Part shown: positions 1-12,048 of the stretch, one piece after another
Numbering within the stretch: the first letter of the stretch is position 1
How the letters are laid out: each line of letters begins with the position of its first letter
NCBI GenBank assembly: GCA_963693305.1
Contig: OY855903.1
Span: 32,827,598 to 32,891,597 of the forward strand
Source of the DNA: Meandrina meandrites
Taxonomy: Eukaryota > Cnidaria > Anthozoa > Scleractinia > Meandrinidae
DNA: 64,000 nucleotides
Direction: 5' to 3'
The notes under the pieces: model-generated
The model's database searches: none
What the model was told of the DNA's origin: nothing
Seen by the model: only the letters and a program-made list of their open reading frames with translations
Made by a program: the position numbers and the translations under genes

Positions 1-119
1 AGAGAACATAATTGCTGCAGCATATCCTTGAGAATACTCTGTATTTGTACCCAATAAAGAAAACATCTCTTTGATCGCTTGTTTGTCCTCTTCATCATCA
101 GATAGGTCAGGAAGACTCT
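1..119 (-). CDS. Internal exon of a conserved host protein (partial)
   Basis: Read on the minus strand, an AG acceptor with a TTTCTTAACAG context at 120-130 is followed by 39 open codons running off the left edge. The peptide has an acidic stretch (SDDEEDK) followed by an alanine-rich segment. Its phase (two bases finish a split codon) exactly matches the donor of the minus-strand exon at 6200-6569, which ends one base into a codon. Joining them would make a GAG codon and keep the frame open, which supports adjacent exons of one gene separated by a 6.1-kb intron. I do not recognise the family. Confidence 0.65.
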
Positions 120-896
120 CTGTTAAGAAATTTCAAATACATGTATGTCATAAAAAAATAGTTATCTCAAATGATTGGTTCTATTATTGGTTCAATTATG
201 TTCCAATCAAAAAATACCAGGTGTGCATTGTTGATTACTACACTCGAGCCTCCAACTGAAGTTTTGATCAATCAAATGCCATTTTTGCAGCACTTCATTA
301 GGTAATTATAATTTGAATGAATGTGCTTATTGGAGAAAACACATCATCTGGTACGGAATCGGACATCAGATATCAAATATCAGTATACACTAGAACAGTG
401 GATAGCGTTGTTGGTGAGTGCTGATTGGCTACTCAAACATGGGATATCCTTTGCTATTCACCTCTGTGCAACTTGCGCCCGAAAACTGTAATTATTGACA
501 AGAATAAATGAGTTAAAATAATCCTTTTTTTGTTATATTATCTCACTGTTTTAGTATATACTTTCGTGGCTTGGTAAATATCCACCACTAGCCACAACCA
601 CTTTGGTGAATAGTTGTTAAAATTAATATGCCCCATCCGATTTGATATCCGTCACCCAAAATTATAGAGAAGTACAAAACAAAATAAGCAAAGTCACATT
701 TTTCAGTTCCAACTTCTTAATAAAAATAATATCAGTGTTGAAAGTTGCATAAACCAGTTCACTTAAATTTATATCAACTACAGTTACACCGTGATAATCA
801 CTGTAGGGTTTTGCACTATTTACCAGCGATAAAGCATGTTGTAGAAATTAATCAGAGGGATATAAAATACATAAACATCTTTCTGACTGGCTGGTT

Positions 897-1010
897 TATT
901 GGAGGATAATGGCCTAGGCTGAAAGATTGTCCTCAAAATTTTACAAATGCCCTCAAAGCCTTGCTTCAACCCCAACAACAATCTTTCAGCTTCTGTCGTT
1001 ATCCTCCAAT
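897..1010. repeat. Short inverted-repeat element
   Basis: The left arm (TTATTGGAGGATAA, then GCTGAAAGATTGT) is repeated inverted at the right end (ACAATCTTTCAGC, then TTATCCTCCAAT). Arms are about 35 bp around a short unique centre. It resembles a small MITE or foldback; no target duplication was identified. Confidence 0.6.
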
Positions 1011-2296
1011 CATATAGCAGCCAGGTTATTTACTAAATAGTACAGCCATGGCTGATCTCCACATAAGCAGTGTAGATTCCTTACCTTTACCCTTTGGTAC
1101 AACAGCAACTGGAAAATAAGCTGCAAGAATAGAGTTTATCATAAACAACCTGTACAAGGGCATGTTTCACATGAAAATGGTTCACTTTTCATTTTATACA
1201 AAGACTACTGACCTACTAACCAAAATGCGCTTTATGTTTATACAAAGATTGAGTCTTTGGCCTAAGCAAAAGTGCCAAGTTATAATTGACTCCCTTTAGA
1301 GAACAATCCAAACACCTTTCATTTCAGAAGCAATGCTCTAAAAAAACAATTTTGTAAGTGCTCAAGTTCTCCTCTTCTTTGTTTGTTTAAACGTCAATTT
1401 CAGTTGCACTGAAGTTTTGTTTTCTCACCTTGCATGCATGTGCGGGTGTCATGGAAGTCATTTTATGAGTCACCCCAAAATAAAACAGAGTATTATGGGA
1501 TGCTATGTGTGATTAAATAACCAGCCCGCTAACAGTGCTTTGAACAGCACAATTTATTCTCCAGGTAACAAACCTACGGTTAAGAAATTTTTAACCTAAG
1601 GTTTAAAGATCGAACGTCCCTAGAAACAACTGTGTGGGAGGCTATATTTAACCCGAGGTTGATTAAGTGCTCTTTTGAACAAATCGGCCCCGTTTGTTAA
1701 GTCACAGCATTTCTTTCCACTTAAGGTCAGCTGATTTAATGATTACCAAATGAATGTAGTGAGTTCTCTATTGCAAATATTTTGTTTAACTGCACACTTA
1801 CTTGATTCAGGAGCAGTAATTTGTAGAAAAGGGCAAATCAGCATGTCCAGCTCCCCATACCATGATATTGGGTTGCCTACAAAAGACGAGTGACAATATC
1901 AGATGGCAAACATGAAACCAATAGGGAGAAGCCCACATAAAAAGGTTACTCATTAATAAAAAAATAAGCCCTCGTGCATATGCACAAAGGATGAGAGAAA
2001 AAATTACATCACTTTATTGTTACTTATTTTTGTGGGAGTTAATTTTCGTTATTATCAAAAAATCTCAAAATAAAGACCCGCGCACTGGCATTAAATTTTG
2101 CGTGGTCAATTTTTTTGAAAACCTTTTTTTTTACTCCCCCCCCCCCTATACCTGGCGCGTTTTTGGACACTCAATTTTCCGTAGAATTTTTCGTAGATGT
2201 CTACGCCGTTGTGTAGATGTCTAAAGTTAGATGTCCACGCCGTATAGCCGTATAGCCGTACATCCTTATGATCCTTTATATATAGGTTACATTTAA

Positions 2297-2665
2297 TTCC
2301 AACCTCTACGCCTCTACGTTCTTTTCTACGCCTCGACGGTTCTATTTCTTAATTCCAACCTCTATGCCTCTACGTTCTTTTCTACGCCTCGACGGTTCTA
2401 TTTCTTAATTCCAACCTCTACGCCTCTACGTTCTTTTCTACGCCTCGACGGTTCTATTTCTTAATTCCAACCTCTACGCCTCTACGTTCTTTTCTACGCC
2501 TCGACGGTTCTATTTCTTAATTCCAACCTCTACGCCTCTACGTTCTTTTCTACGCCTCGACGGTTATATTTCTTAATTGCAACCTCTACGCCTCTACGTT
2601 CTTTTCTACGCCTCGACGGTTATATTTCTTAATTCCAACCTCTACGCCTCTACGTTCGTTAATAC
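2297..2665. repeat. 56-bp minisatellite, about 6.5 copies
   Basis: The word TTCCAACCTCTACGCCTC recurs at 2297, 2353, 2409, 2465 and 2521, then with a small change at 2577 and again at 2633. This is an exact 56-bp period with very few substitutions. Reverse-complement copies with the same period occupy about 3540-3740, with degenerate ones at 4130-4310. Confidence 0.85.
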
Positions 2666-2983
2666 GCCTTAAGTCTAATCTCTTCGCCTCTACCGTTCTA
2701 CTTCTTCTAAGTTTAAATTTTAAATTCTAAGTTTAAATTTTAAATAATTTCTCTAAGTTTCAATTTTAAATTCTACTGTTATACGGCTTTTCTTGTAATT
2801 TTATACGCCTCTTGTTTTGAACTTTATCAGCTTTAACTTTAATTTTGTAAGTTTTCATTTTAATTGCAACCTTCTTCTCAGCTACCAATATATCCTTTTT
2901 TTAATTTTTTAACAAAGACCAGTGAGCAGCACAAAGGAAGACTTCTTGTAGTTGTAAGCTTGTCGTTTATTTCCGACGCGTTT

Positions 2984-3119
2984 CGTTACAAAAAACGCCT
3001 CAATACATATGTTATTACGTGTTGTTATATTTTGGGGGCCATACGATTAGCGCTAATCGTATGGTCCCCAAAATATAACAACACGTAATAACATATGTAT
3101 TGAGGCGTTTTTTGTAACG
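2984..3119. repeat. Near-perfect 136-bp palindrome
   Basis: CGTTACAAAAAACGCC at the left reappears inverted as GGCGTTTTTTGTAACG at the right, with almost complete pairing to a centre at GATTAGCGCTAATC. Arms are about 68 bp with one or two mismatches and essentially no loop. It forms the core of the larger foldback. Confidence 0.85.
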
Positions 3120-3743
3120 TCCGTTTAAAGCATATTTTACTTATTATTCACTTCCATGGGAAGTTGTAGCTAGGCACGCGAATGTGCTATATATGCTGTT
3201 CTTTGCTAGTTGTATTCATTCCCTGGAGAAGTCTCAGTTAAAGACGAAACGCGTCGGAAATAAACGACAAGCTTACAACTACAAGAAGTCTTCCTTTGTG
3301 CTGCTCACTAGTCTTTGTTAAAAAATTTTAAAAAAAAAGGATATATTGGTAGCTGAGAAGAAAAAAAAAAGGTTGCAATTAAAATGAAAACTTACAAAAT
3401 TAAAGTTAAAGCTGATAAAGTTCAAAACAAGAGGCGTATAAAATTACAAGAAAAGCCGTATAACAGTAGAATTTAAAATTAAAACTTAGAGCAGTAGAAG
3501 AAGTAGAACGGTAGAGGCGTAGAGATTAGACTTAAGGCGTATTAACGAACGTAGAGGCGTAGAGGTTGGAATTAAGAAATATAACCGTCGAGGCGTAGAA
3601 AAGAACGTAGAGGCGTAGAGGTTGGAATTAAGAAATAGAACCGTCGAGGCGTAGAAAAGAACGTAGAGGCGTAGAGGTTGGAATTAAGAAATATAACCGT
3701 CGAGGCGTAGAAAAGAACGTAGAGGCGTAGAGGTTGGAATTAA

Positions 3744-4125
3744 AGGGGCAGTCTCATCAAGATATAGCGCTACTTGAAAGTCTAATGAAGGTGTTGGTAT
3801 TAATTGGAAATCCACTAATAGTTGCCTAACCTTGCTAAAACGCACTGTACTGGTCACGAAAGTTGTTTAAAACTGGAGTAGCTACGGACGGGTACGAAAG
3901 AAATGGTCTAAAACTTGAAAACGTCGGGCCGACGTTTTCAAGTTTGACAGTGTTCTTTGAAGGAAAATTACTAAAAAACCGTTGATTATGGTTTATGCAC
4001 ATCTTAGAGAGTGCATTTATGACCTTTTGGCATTTAAAAGTTATTTTGTTGATCAATGAGTGCCGCTTTATAAATTCAGCATAGTTTGCACAAAAACTCA
4101 GAAGAATTCTCGTGATACTGCCCCT
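3744..4125. mobile_element. TTAA-flanked MITE, copy 1
   Basis: The element begins AGGGGCAGTCTCA and ends TGATACTGCCCCT, giving terminal inverted repeats of about 14 bp. It is bounded on both sides by TTAA (3740-3743 and 4126-4129), the target duplication used by piggyBac and some other superfamilies. A second copy, in the opposite orientation, lies at 14063-14434. It contains a small internal palindrome (AAACGTCGGGCCGACGTTT) and no ORF of note. It interrupts the right arm of the 2-kb foldback, so it inserted later. Confidence 0.75.
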
Positions 4126-6199
4126 TTAAGAAATAGAACCGTCGAGGCCTAGAGGTTGTAATTAAGAAATATAACCGTCCAAGCGTAGAGGTTGGAATTA
4201 AGAAATAGAAACGTCGAGGCGTAGAGGTTGGAATTAAGGAAAAGAAACGTATAGGAGTAGACGTTGGAATTAAGAAATAGAACCGTCGAGGCGTAGAGGT
4301 TGGGATTAAAAAAAAAAAAAGTAGATTTGAGGAGGGGTAAGGAATTTAAAGTAAACGGGTAAAAACATAAAGGTAAAGGAGTATATATTCAGTAGAAAAT
4401 ACAATAAAAGTGTAGAGATTAGAATAAAGATGAAGAGCCGCAGAAGAGTTAAATGACAAAAAAAGAAAAAGAAAAAGAAAAAGGGTACTAGTGGAGGAGT
4501 AGAGTATATAAAGAAAAAATGGGGTTTTTGCATATGCAAACAGAGTTTAAAAAGAGAAAAGGAGAAGTAGACTGGAAATTGGTAAGAATTCGCTAAGTAA
4601 AGGGTATAATCGTATATATAGCTTTTATAACGTAATAAATATAAGATAAAAGGATTAAAAAGTTATAAATATAGATAAATAGTAGAGAAAAGAATTGGTT
4701 ACCATGGCAACGCAATGGAGCGACAAGGCAATGAATAAAAAGGCAGCAGTAAATAGAAGGCGAAGGGGCGAAGTAGAGCAGAAATCTCTACGAAAATTTC
4801 AACGCAAAGTTGAGTGTGCAAATCGGCGCCCCACTTGCCCCCCCCCCCCCCCCCCGCCAAAAAAAAAGGTTTTCAATAAAATGACCACGCAAAATCTAAC
4901 ACCCTGCTATTTAATTCTTTGGTCAATGTTAAAGTCAGTTTACTCCCGGCCATAGTTATCTTCTCCATGTTCTGTATTTACATGAAAGTTTCGGTGTTAG
5001 AGCTCTCTTTGCATGAATAACATCTTCTTGCGCTACAGATCAGTGGAAATCAGTTGGGCCAATGCTTGTTAATGCAGTATTTTGACAATTATCGTGAAAC
5101 TAAGTTCCTTTTAATTACGTACTTTTAAAGCAATGTCTGGCATTTCAGTTACTGCAGGGCAAGTTCTTCAGGTAGGCAATTGTCCTGGGTACACAGAAAA
5201 AAGAACTGTAGGTGTATTTATTACAGTGCGGACACAAGAATTGAAAATAGAGGGTCGTGTAGAGGTATTCTCGTGATGCGTGATTACCTGATTTTACTTT
5301 CCGTGAAACGTGAATGTAATAAATTTATTCTTCGTGACCCGTGACTGGAAGGTTTTCCGTGACACGTGAAGAGCTTGAATTAATAACCGATTTTCGTGAT
5401 TTCACCACTTTATTGACTTTATTTTGCGTGATTTTGAGACGCAAGACCTCAAATGTGATCTCCGTATAATTATCGTAACGTCAAACACTCTTTGTAAAGT
5501 AAGAACAGGATAAAAGAGTGTTTCTTTCTTATTTTCGTAATTTCTTAATCAATTTTGATTTCTTCAAACACTATTTGTAGTGTAAGAACAGGATAAAAGA
5601 GTACTTATTTTTGTGATTCGGGAAAATGAAATTTCAATATCCGTGATCCGTTATTTTTTTCGTCCATGAATCGTGCCAGAGACCCCCCCTGTATGACCCT
5701 CAAAATAATTAATGAATGCCATCCAATCAGAAACGTCCCTGAAATCTGTATTTGCCAATCATAAGCCAGGTGTAAATTTTGCAGACTTCAGGCATTTTCA
5801 ATTTCAATTTAGTCAAAACAGTTTCCAAAACAGTTTTAATAAGCTTTGAAGATTGTCATTTGATTAAATCGTTAGAATCCAAGGAATTTTAATCCAATCT
5901 TAAATCAATCTTGACATGCAAAGACTTACAGAAAATCTTCCGTCCTGTTATGCACAGAATGATAAACAGAATTTGCACTGAACATTCACAGACCTTGTGT
6001 CACGAGGGAAAAAGGGAATCAATAGCTTTTCTAAGGGGCTAAAAGCCCAACCTGTCTAAAATTATCGCCAGTTTGGGGCCAGCATGACTGTCAATGGGTT
6101 AACGTGCACTTGCACTGTATTAAAAATACAACAATATAGAACTGTACAAGATACAGAATTCTAGGTTTGTAAAAACCACAAACAAGAGAATTCACTTAC

Positions 6200-6569
6200 C
6201 TAGTGCAAGACCTTCCCAGTGCACTGAAGGAGGAAGAAACATGTCATTATTGTGGCCTTGTATTTTCTCAAGCGCTTTCTGATGCCCCATATTAAAAACA
6301 CAAAAGCCTTCCATCAGTGGTAGCAGTAACCCAGCCACAAGCTGTACATTAGCGTCAAATTCCAGCATGTTGGTAGCATTGTCAAGAACATTTAGAGCAC
6401 CATCACTTAATCCACTTTCTCCCCTGGGATCTGTGAGCTGACTCAAACCTCTCTTCAAACTGCTTACAGCTGCACTTTGTGCCTCTTCTGGTTGATCACC
6501 TTCAAGCACAGCTTCCACACACTTCAGTAAAGATGGAGACAGGTCTCGTACAAGTAAAGGTGTGTCATC
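6200..6569 (-). CDS. Internal exon of a conserved host protein
   Basis: This 370-bp exon is bounded by a strong acceptor (TTCCTCTGCAG, 6570-6580) and a consensus donor (CTAG/GTAAGTG, donor at 6199). It starts in phase 0 and ends one base into a codon, and reads open for 123 codons. The peptide is leucine-rich and probably alpha-helical, for example VQLVAGLLLPLMEGF, in the manner of armadillo/HEAT-type proteins. I cannot name the family. Its donor phase fits the acceptor of the exon at 1-119, so both are taken as one gene. Upstream exons were not identified with confidence. Confidence 0.7.
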
Positions 6570-7447
6570 CTGCAGAGGAACAAAAAACAACATAAGCCTC
6601 TGTTACTACAAAAGAACACAAAACAATGATTTGTACTGTAATATGATCAGAAAAAGAGAACAGTAGGGTGGGGAAAATTGAATACTATGTTACTTAATAT
6701 AGTGTTCTTGTTACTCTCATGTTAATTACGGTACTCTTGTACTGTTATGTAACCAAAGGTACGTTTCAATTCAATTTTATTCTCCAAACATGTGACTAGA
6801 AATAGCAATGGGTATTAAAAGTTAGGCTAAATTACAGAACAATAACAAAAGCAATCTATTGCATTTATGCCTCATTCTACAAAGCATTCCGACATATGTA
6901 CGAGGTGGACCAAAGTACCCCTGAACTCTAAACCCTGAATTCTGCAAAAAATTAATTGACCTGTTTATAGAACATGGTATCACTTTGAATACAAAAGGAG
7001 GTCCTAATGTGGAAACCCGGGCAGCACATACCCACCCATAAGATTTTTAAGCGATGACATCATTTTATGACGTCATCGCTTAATGCTGTAAAGCGGAAAA
7101 GCGATGGAATTTATGGAATTTTTGGTGTTACGATTACTCCCTGAATTGAACCGAAGAGCAATGGGAACTAGGTGCATTGTTTGTATTCTTTTTGAGATCC
7201 GCCATCTTGTTTTTTGGCAAAGGAAGATATTTTTTTGCAGCTTGTATCATCACCGATCGGCAAACCTTATTTCATTTGTAGCTGTTAAATTGAGATTTCG
7301 AGTCTGCAGTGAGTGTTGCACTTTATCAGTTATTGAATAAATTTGGCATAAAGTTAAGAAGTGATGTCTGTCGTGACTGCAGACTAAGCAACTGATTATT
7401 AGCAGTTTTGAAACATTTGTTGAAAAGGTGAGCCATCTTAAACCTTT
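6570..7447. other. No recognisable gene
   Basis: AT-rich sequence upstream (on the minus strand) of the conserved exon. A small open frame at 7104-7340 on the plus strand has no recognisable features. Nothing else is supported. Confidence 0.5.
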
Positions 7448-8256
7448 TTATAAGCGACGACGATGACGTGATCGATTAATCTCGCCGTGCGAGTGGACAG
7501 GATCTGTTGTTGTCTGTTGTCTGTTGCCTGTTGTGATCAACCGATCTGTAGAACTGAATACTGGGAAAAGAAATCAAGTCAACTCAACAAGAAATCGTCG
7601 CATAGAACTCAAAGCAAAATACTCCTGGGCCGTTAGAAAGGACTAATTTAAAGCATAAACGAAAGAAACAAATTATATTTGTTGCGTTCAATAAGATTTA
7701 GTAAACAGAAATCTCTCCATTCTTTAAAACAAAAGGTGTAAACAATTTTAGACAGCGTTTGACCTTGCATCGTATATCGTATGTTACGCCAAGATAACGC
7801 AATTTTTGTTGAACAATCATTCAGCACAGAAGTTGTCAGTTACTTTTATGTACCCTAATTTTTTGACAAATGTCCTGAAAATTATCAAAGACCCCTTGTG
7901 AAATGTCATCGCTTCTGCATACATCGCATGCATCGCGTGCGTGCCGTTTATTAATTGATGACATCATCATTGCTTAATGTCATTGTGCGAGTGGACTGGA
8001 TCTGTTGTTATCGACCAATCAGTAGAACTAAATAGGACTGGGAACTAACTACAGCAATAAACATAAAAGAAAAGAAATCAAGTTTAACTCAACATAGAAC
8101 TCAAAGCAAAGTACTCCCAGGAAGTAAAAAAAGGTTCAATGCAAAGTGTAACAAAAGAGACAAATCTTATGTGATGAATTATATCAGATTTAGAAAACAG
8201 AAATCTTTACATTTTAAAACAATAGAACCGGTGTAAACAATTTTAACACAGTGTTT
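7448..8256. repeat. Pair of diverged direct repeats
   Basis: About 300 bp at 7448-7770 is repeated in the same orientation at 7950-8256. Shared landmarks are GATGACGTGATC/GATGACATCATC, GTGCGAGTGGAC, AACTCAAAGCAAA, AACAGAAATCT and GGTGTAAACAATTTTA. Divergence is obvious (perhaps 15-20%), with several indels, suggesting an old duplication or two copies of a decayed repeat. Confidence 0.6.
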
Positions 8257-8299
8257 GGCCTTGTATCCACCCTGTGAGAAGCAGGGTGGATACAAGGCC
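8257..8299. repeat. Perfect 18-bp-stem hairpin
   Basis: GGCCTTGTATCCACCCTG (8257-8274) and its exact reverse complement (8282-8299) are separated by seven bases. The left arm belongs to the flanking direct repeat, since a related segment occurs near 7764. The right arm therefore looks like a local inverted copy. Confidence 0.8.
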
Positions 8300-8467
8300 A
8301 TTGATTTCGATTGTGATCAATTATTATCGATAATCACAAAAATGTCGACGACCGATATCGATCGATTTCCGATATTACTCGAGTAATTACTATTGATTCT
8401 ATCATTTAATATCGATTTTTTATCGATCATCGGAATTATCGATTTGTTACGTCCTGCTTTTATTTAA

Positions 8468-9341
8468 GGGACCGATCGTTTATTACGTCCCAAGTGGGGG
8501 CGGTGGTTTTGGAGGGGGGGTACAATTTTAAAACAAGCCCCTTTTTGGGGGGTAAATTTTTCTCTGGTAAGAAACATGAGGGGGGTCAAATTTTATGACA
8601 CAGCAACAGCAGTCTAGGGAATTTGACGTCAGTGATCTATCCCCGATCCCGTGGTTGGGGAAAAGGAAAGAATTTGACGCGATTTCAGGTCCCGAGGGAA
8701 GGGTTGTTTGACATGGTCCTGGAACCTAGCTTCGATCTTTTCGCGGTCTTTCAATCGTTATATTTGAAAAAAAAAAAGATCGAAAATACCAATCTACAAA
8801 GCCTGGGATGTAAAACAGGAGACGAGAAAGGCCGTAGCGGCTGGGAGCTTCGAAGAATTGGCTAAAGTAGGTGAGCTATTTTTGATATCAGAAATTCAAT
8901 CTGACATGTACAGCGAGTGTCTTCAAAGAGGGTACGGTACAATAATATTTAGCTTAACTGACCTTTTCAAAGTTTACATACATGCTATTTAAATCAGACC
9001 TCTGTTTTATACTGCGAGTCAAATCATTAACTTTTTGCTACAAAAATACAAAAAGGTGTCTTTGTACTTTGTGTTTTCGGCCCACGCTCGTTTTAGGGAT
9101 TCAAACAATAAACGAGAGAAAAGATAAACGAGATATTAAATAACAAAGATAAAAAATCTGTCTAAGGAAGGACAAAGAGGGGAGGGGGGGGGGGTACGTT
9201 TTTCAAACAAGAATTGGGAAGGGGGGTATAATTTTTACCTCAAAATTTTTTTGGGGGGTTCAGTTTTGAAACACTGCACTTTTTTGAAAACCACCGCCCC
9301 CCCCCCCCCCCCCGCCCGGGACGTAATTAACGATCGGTCCC
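8468..9341. mobile_element. Harbinger-type MITE with TAA target duplication
   Basis: The left end begins GGGACCGATCGTT and the right end is AACGATCGGTCCC, followed inward on both sides by GACGTAAT/ATTACGTC and a G-rich (or C-rich) block containing GGGCGGTGGTTTT. The element is flanked by TAA at 8465-8467 and 9342-9344, the TWA duplication typical of PIF/Harbinger elements. Within it lie long G and C homopolymers. The open frame at 8623-8865 shows no transposase features, so I regard the element as non-autonomous. Confidence 0.7.
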
Positions 9342-9344
9342 TAA

Positions 9345-10399
9345 GCTTACGCTAATTTTTGACTGACAATTATTTAACCTTGAGAAATGTCATAGCGAAT
9401 GATCGCTTCCGCGTGTCGCGTGCGCCGTTTATTTTAGTTAAGACGGTCGAATCGCTCCAAGTTCACATGTTGCAAACCATTTTTATTTTCGCTTCTTATT
9501 CAAACATAAACTTTATACTTACCCCTAACTCCACATCCATAAAAATTTCAGACAGAGCTCGTCCAGCATGCAGGTGCGAGCCGGTTTGTAGCTTAACGCG
9601 GTAAAATGACGAGACCTTTCTCGTTAGTACTTCTTTGGTTGTGCGTAATGCGTAATCTACAGCCTCCGAGTTCACTATTTGTTGACTACATGGACGACAA
9701 CTACATGCCAACCCAAGTTGAAATGTTTTCAACCTGCACACCCGTGTAAACCTGAACATAGTTTGCTCTCTTGCAGAACGTTCCCTCGAAATCAAACAGC
9801 AACCTCGTTCCCAGGGCCTCTCTCCTTTTGATGGAATGGTGGAACTGCGGAACAGCGGAAATAACCCAAATCCCAAAAGACGAAACGGCGGAAAATTACC
9901 GCAAATCTTAAAAGACGGAATACAAAATAACCCAGCCTTTCCAATCGAACACCAAAGTTTCGACTGATTTGGATTGGGTTCGGTAATCGAACATAATCGA
10001 ACTCAACCAATCGTTGCGTGTTGCAATGAGAGCGTTGACATGCAAATGACCCAGGCTGCTCAGTTGAGTTGTCAGTGGAGAGTTCCAGCCGGAGCATGAT
10101 TCTGAGGTCGCGTTTGTATGACACAAATGATGGTCGTGGGAAGATGTCAAGCATTTGCTGATCCGTTGATAGATAGAGAAAGTTCTGTAGTAGATACGGT
10201 TTAATCAGAAGTCCGACTTCTGGTTTAATTTGGAATTTAAACGGGTGGTATGTGAGAATCACAGGCACTCTATCAGCGGTTCTATCATCCCGTTCAGACC
10301 CGCTCAGAGCATACAGGACGCTATCGACACTGGCGATCCCAGCAGTATGCAGGACGCGTGTCACATATGAACCCAGTAAAATTGTCTTGCTTGCCATGA
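9345..10399. other. No recognisable gene
   Basis: Long overlapping minus-strand frames occur here (9496-9876, 9792-10520). They have unlikely composition, no domain and run across the tRNA-like repeat, so I do not call them genes. Confidence 0.5.
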
Positions 10400-10468
10400 G
10401 TTCTCGTAGCTCAATGGATAGAGCGCCCGCCCGGTGTTTGATCATGGGTTCGATCCCGTGAGCACCCA
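10400..10468 (+). repeat. tRNA-like SINE head / tRNA pseudogene
   Basis: The segment has an A-box-like TAGCTCAATGGATAGAGCG and an exact B-box consensus GGTTCGATCCC, with a D arm GCTC...GAGC. The acceptor stem pairs only imperfectly. The T arm is off register (a six-pair stem with a six-base loop rather than five and seven) and the anticodon arm is irregular. This fits a tRNA-derived SINE head or decayed tRNA better than a functional tRNA gene. No A-rich or tandem tail was identified. Confidence 0.55.
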
Positions 10469-11091
10469 TATCTTTTCTTTGTCCCGCGCTCGCCGACATG
10501 TTGAATATTTCATCTTTCACAAGATGTTTTGTTTTGAAAGAATATCGCTCGAGTAATATTTTTTAGTTCCTGTCTCGAAGCGTGATGTAGGGGAAATGGA
10601 GAAGGCCGCACGTAAGCAGTAAAAACATGAAAAACTTAAAAATATCGGATTTAAATTTACAAAGCATGCTTCGGGTGTCCTGCAACCATCCGAAACATTA
10701 AATCCGTGTGTTTCTTCATGAAGATCATTTCTTGCCTGTTGTTATCTCGTAAATTTGGACATATGATATAAAAGTTATATATGCTATTTAAAACCTTTTT
10801 ACAATGTGATAATAAGAATATTTTAATGTACGAAAAGTGAGGTCAAAAAATCATGCTTTCTAGAAAAATTATAAAAAACTGTGCATCCATGTTAGCAAAA
10901 GGATCTCTTAGCGACTTTCCAGTTCTAACGGCGGGTAAGTGAAGAGAATTGCGTTGCCTAGTTGCGCGCGCATGTATCTTGTGGTTGAACATAAAACAGA
11001 CCTTAAAATATTGAAGGCAACGTCCTCCAATGCACTTCTTTACAAGTTGAAAAAAAAGGTTCTTTGAGTCTTTCTACTAGGGACGGCAACT

Positions 11092-11467
11092 AGCGCAGGT
11101 GGCCAAAGCGTACTATAGGAGTTTGTATAGATTTAACATTGAGTTTGTATGAATTTGAAATCGAGTTAAAACTATCTGTTTTTTCTTTAAAAAACTACAA
11201 TAAAGCTTCAAACCTTTATACCCGGTGTCCTATTTTGTCTTTCTAGTGCTTGAAAAAAAAAAACCATCACGTACTTGATAGACCGGTTGAACACGAAAAT
11301 CACGCATATGGCTTTCCAAGCACCGGGTAAGGTTTGAAGATTTATTGTAGCTTTTCAAAGGAAAAAGAGATATTTTCAACTCAATTGAAAATCCATGCAA
11401 ATTCATATATTTAACTGAATTTTTAAATCCATACAAACTCTTATAGAACGCTTTGGTCACCTGTGGT
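11092..11467. repeat. Foldback repeat, copy 1
   Basis: The left arm (AAAGCGTACTATAGGAGTTTG... then CAATAAAGCTTCAAACC) returns inverted at the right (GGTTTGAAGATTTATTG ... CTTATAGAACGCTTTGG). Arms are roughly 150 bp at moderate identity. A truncated relative sits at 11690-11945. Confidence 0.6.
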
Positions 11468-11689
11468 ATATGACACGGATTTTGACATCATGTATTGCAC
11501 ACGGTTCACAGGATACACCGTTGGATGCATGCGGCTTTGAACCTTGCGACATGTTCACCATTGATACTTTAAATTATTTTCGCTTGTTTTAGAAACCGTT
11601 GCATTTCCTGGTCGTCATCAATTTGCAACATCTTGATATTTTTTTCTCGTTGGCCCTTGTGACAAAAAACAGACTCCAGTCAAACTGAC

Positions 11690-11945
11690 CAAAGCGTACT
11701 ATTGGAGTTTATATGGATCTAAATTGAGCGTAATATAAAAGTTTCTACGGATTTGATATCGAATTGAAAATATCTTTTTTTAGCAATACGCGGGATTTTC
11801 GTTTCAACGGTCTATCACAAAGACCGTTGAAACGAAAATTGCGCGTATGGCTTTCCGAATTGATACCTTGTATAAATAAAGTTTACGTTACTTTATCTAA
11901 GCACTAGAAAGAAGGGAAGAGGAGACCAGGTAAGGTTTGAAGCTT
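11690..11945. repeat. Foldback repeat, partial copy 2, with perfect hairpin
   Basis: It shares ACCAAAGCGTACTAT and the GGTAAGGTTTGAAGCTTTATTG end with copy 1. At 11795-11839 it contains a perfect 19-bp-stem hairpin (ATTTTCGTTTCAACGGTCT and its inverse, seven-base loop). Confidence 0.6.
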
Positions 11946-12048
11946 TATTGTTTGAATCAGAGCGAAGACGGTTTACCTTGCAAGTTTCAAATATCATCTG
12001 GTCTGTCGCGTTATGGTAACAATACGCGCGTCGTATCTCCATGCGTAG

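Larger units (their letters stand above)
2297..4310. repeat. Compound foldback element with minisatellite arms
   Basis: A left arm (2297-2986) and right arm (about 3243-4310) are inverted copies. Both contain the same 56-bp minisatellite, the same AAGTTTAAATTT-type stretch and the same block of about 80 bp ending CCGACGCGTTTCG. The right arm is interrupted by a 382-bp TTAA-flanked MITE. The centre contains a separate near-perfect palindrome (2984-3119) and a unique spacer of about 120 bp (3120-3242). The unit could fold into a hairpin close to 2 kb. No coding capacity is visible. Confidence 0.75.
120..6199 (-). other. Proposed 6.1-kb intron full of repeats
   Basis: The interval lies between the two phase-matched exons. 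It holds a 114-bp inverted repeat, a 2-kb foldback with a minisatellite, a TTAA-flanked MITE and poly-C tracts near 2137 and 4839. From 5265 to 5690 there is a degenerate stretch dense in CGTGA/TCACG-like words. I see no convincing coding sequence in 130-896, 1011-2290 or 4311-6199. Confidence 0.5.

Noticed and set aside
10400..10468. Functional tRNA gene
   Set aside because: The T arm and anticodon arm do not fold in standard register, so a SINE head or pseudogene is more likely.
9792..10520. 242-codon minus-strand open frame
   Set aside because: It runs through a tRNA-like repeat, shows no domain and has an amino-acid mix expected of non-coding sequence; other frames nearby are also open.
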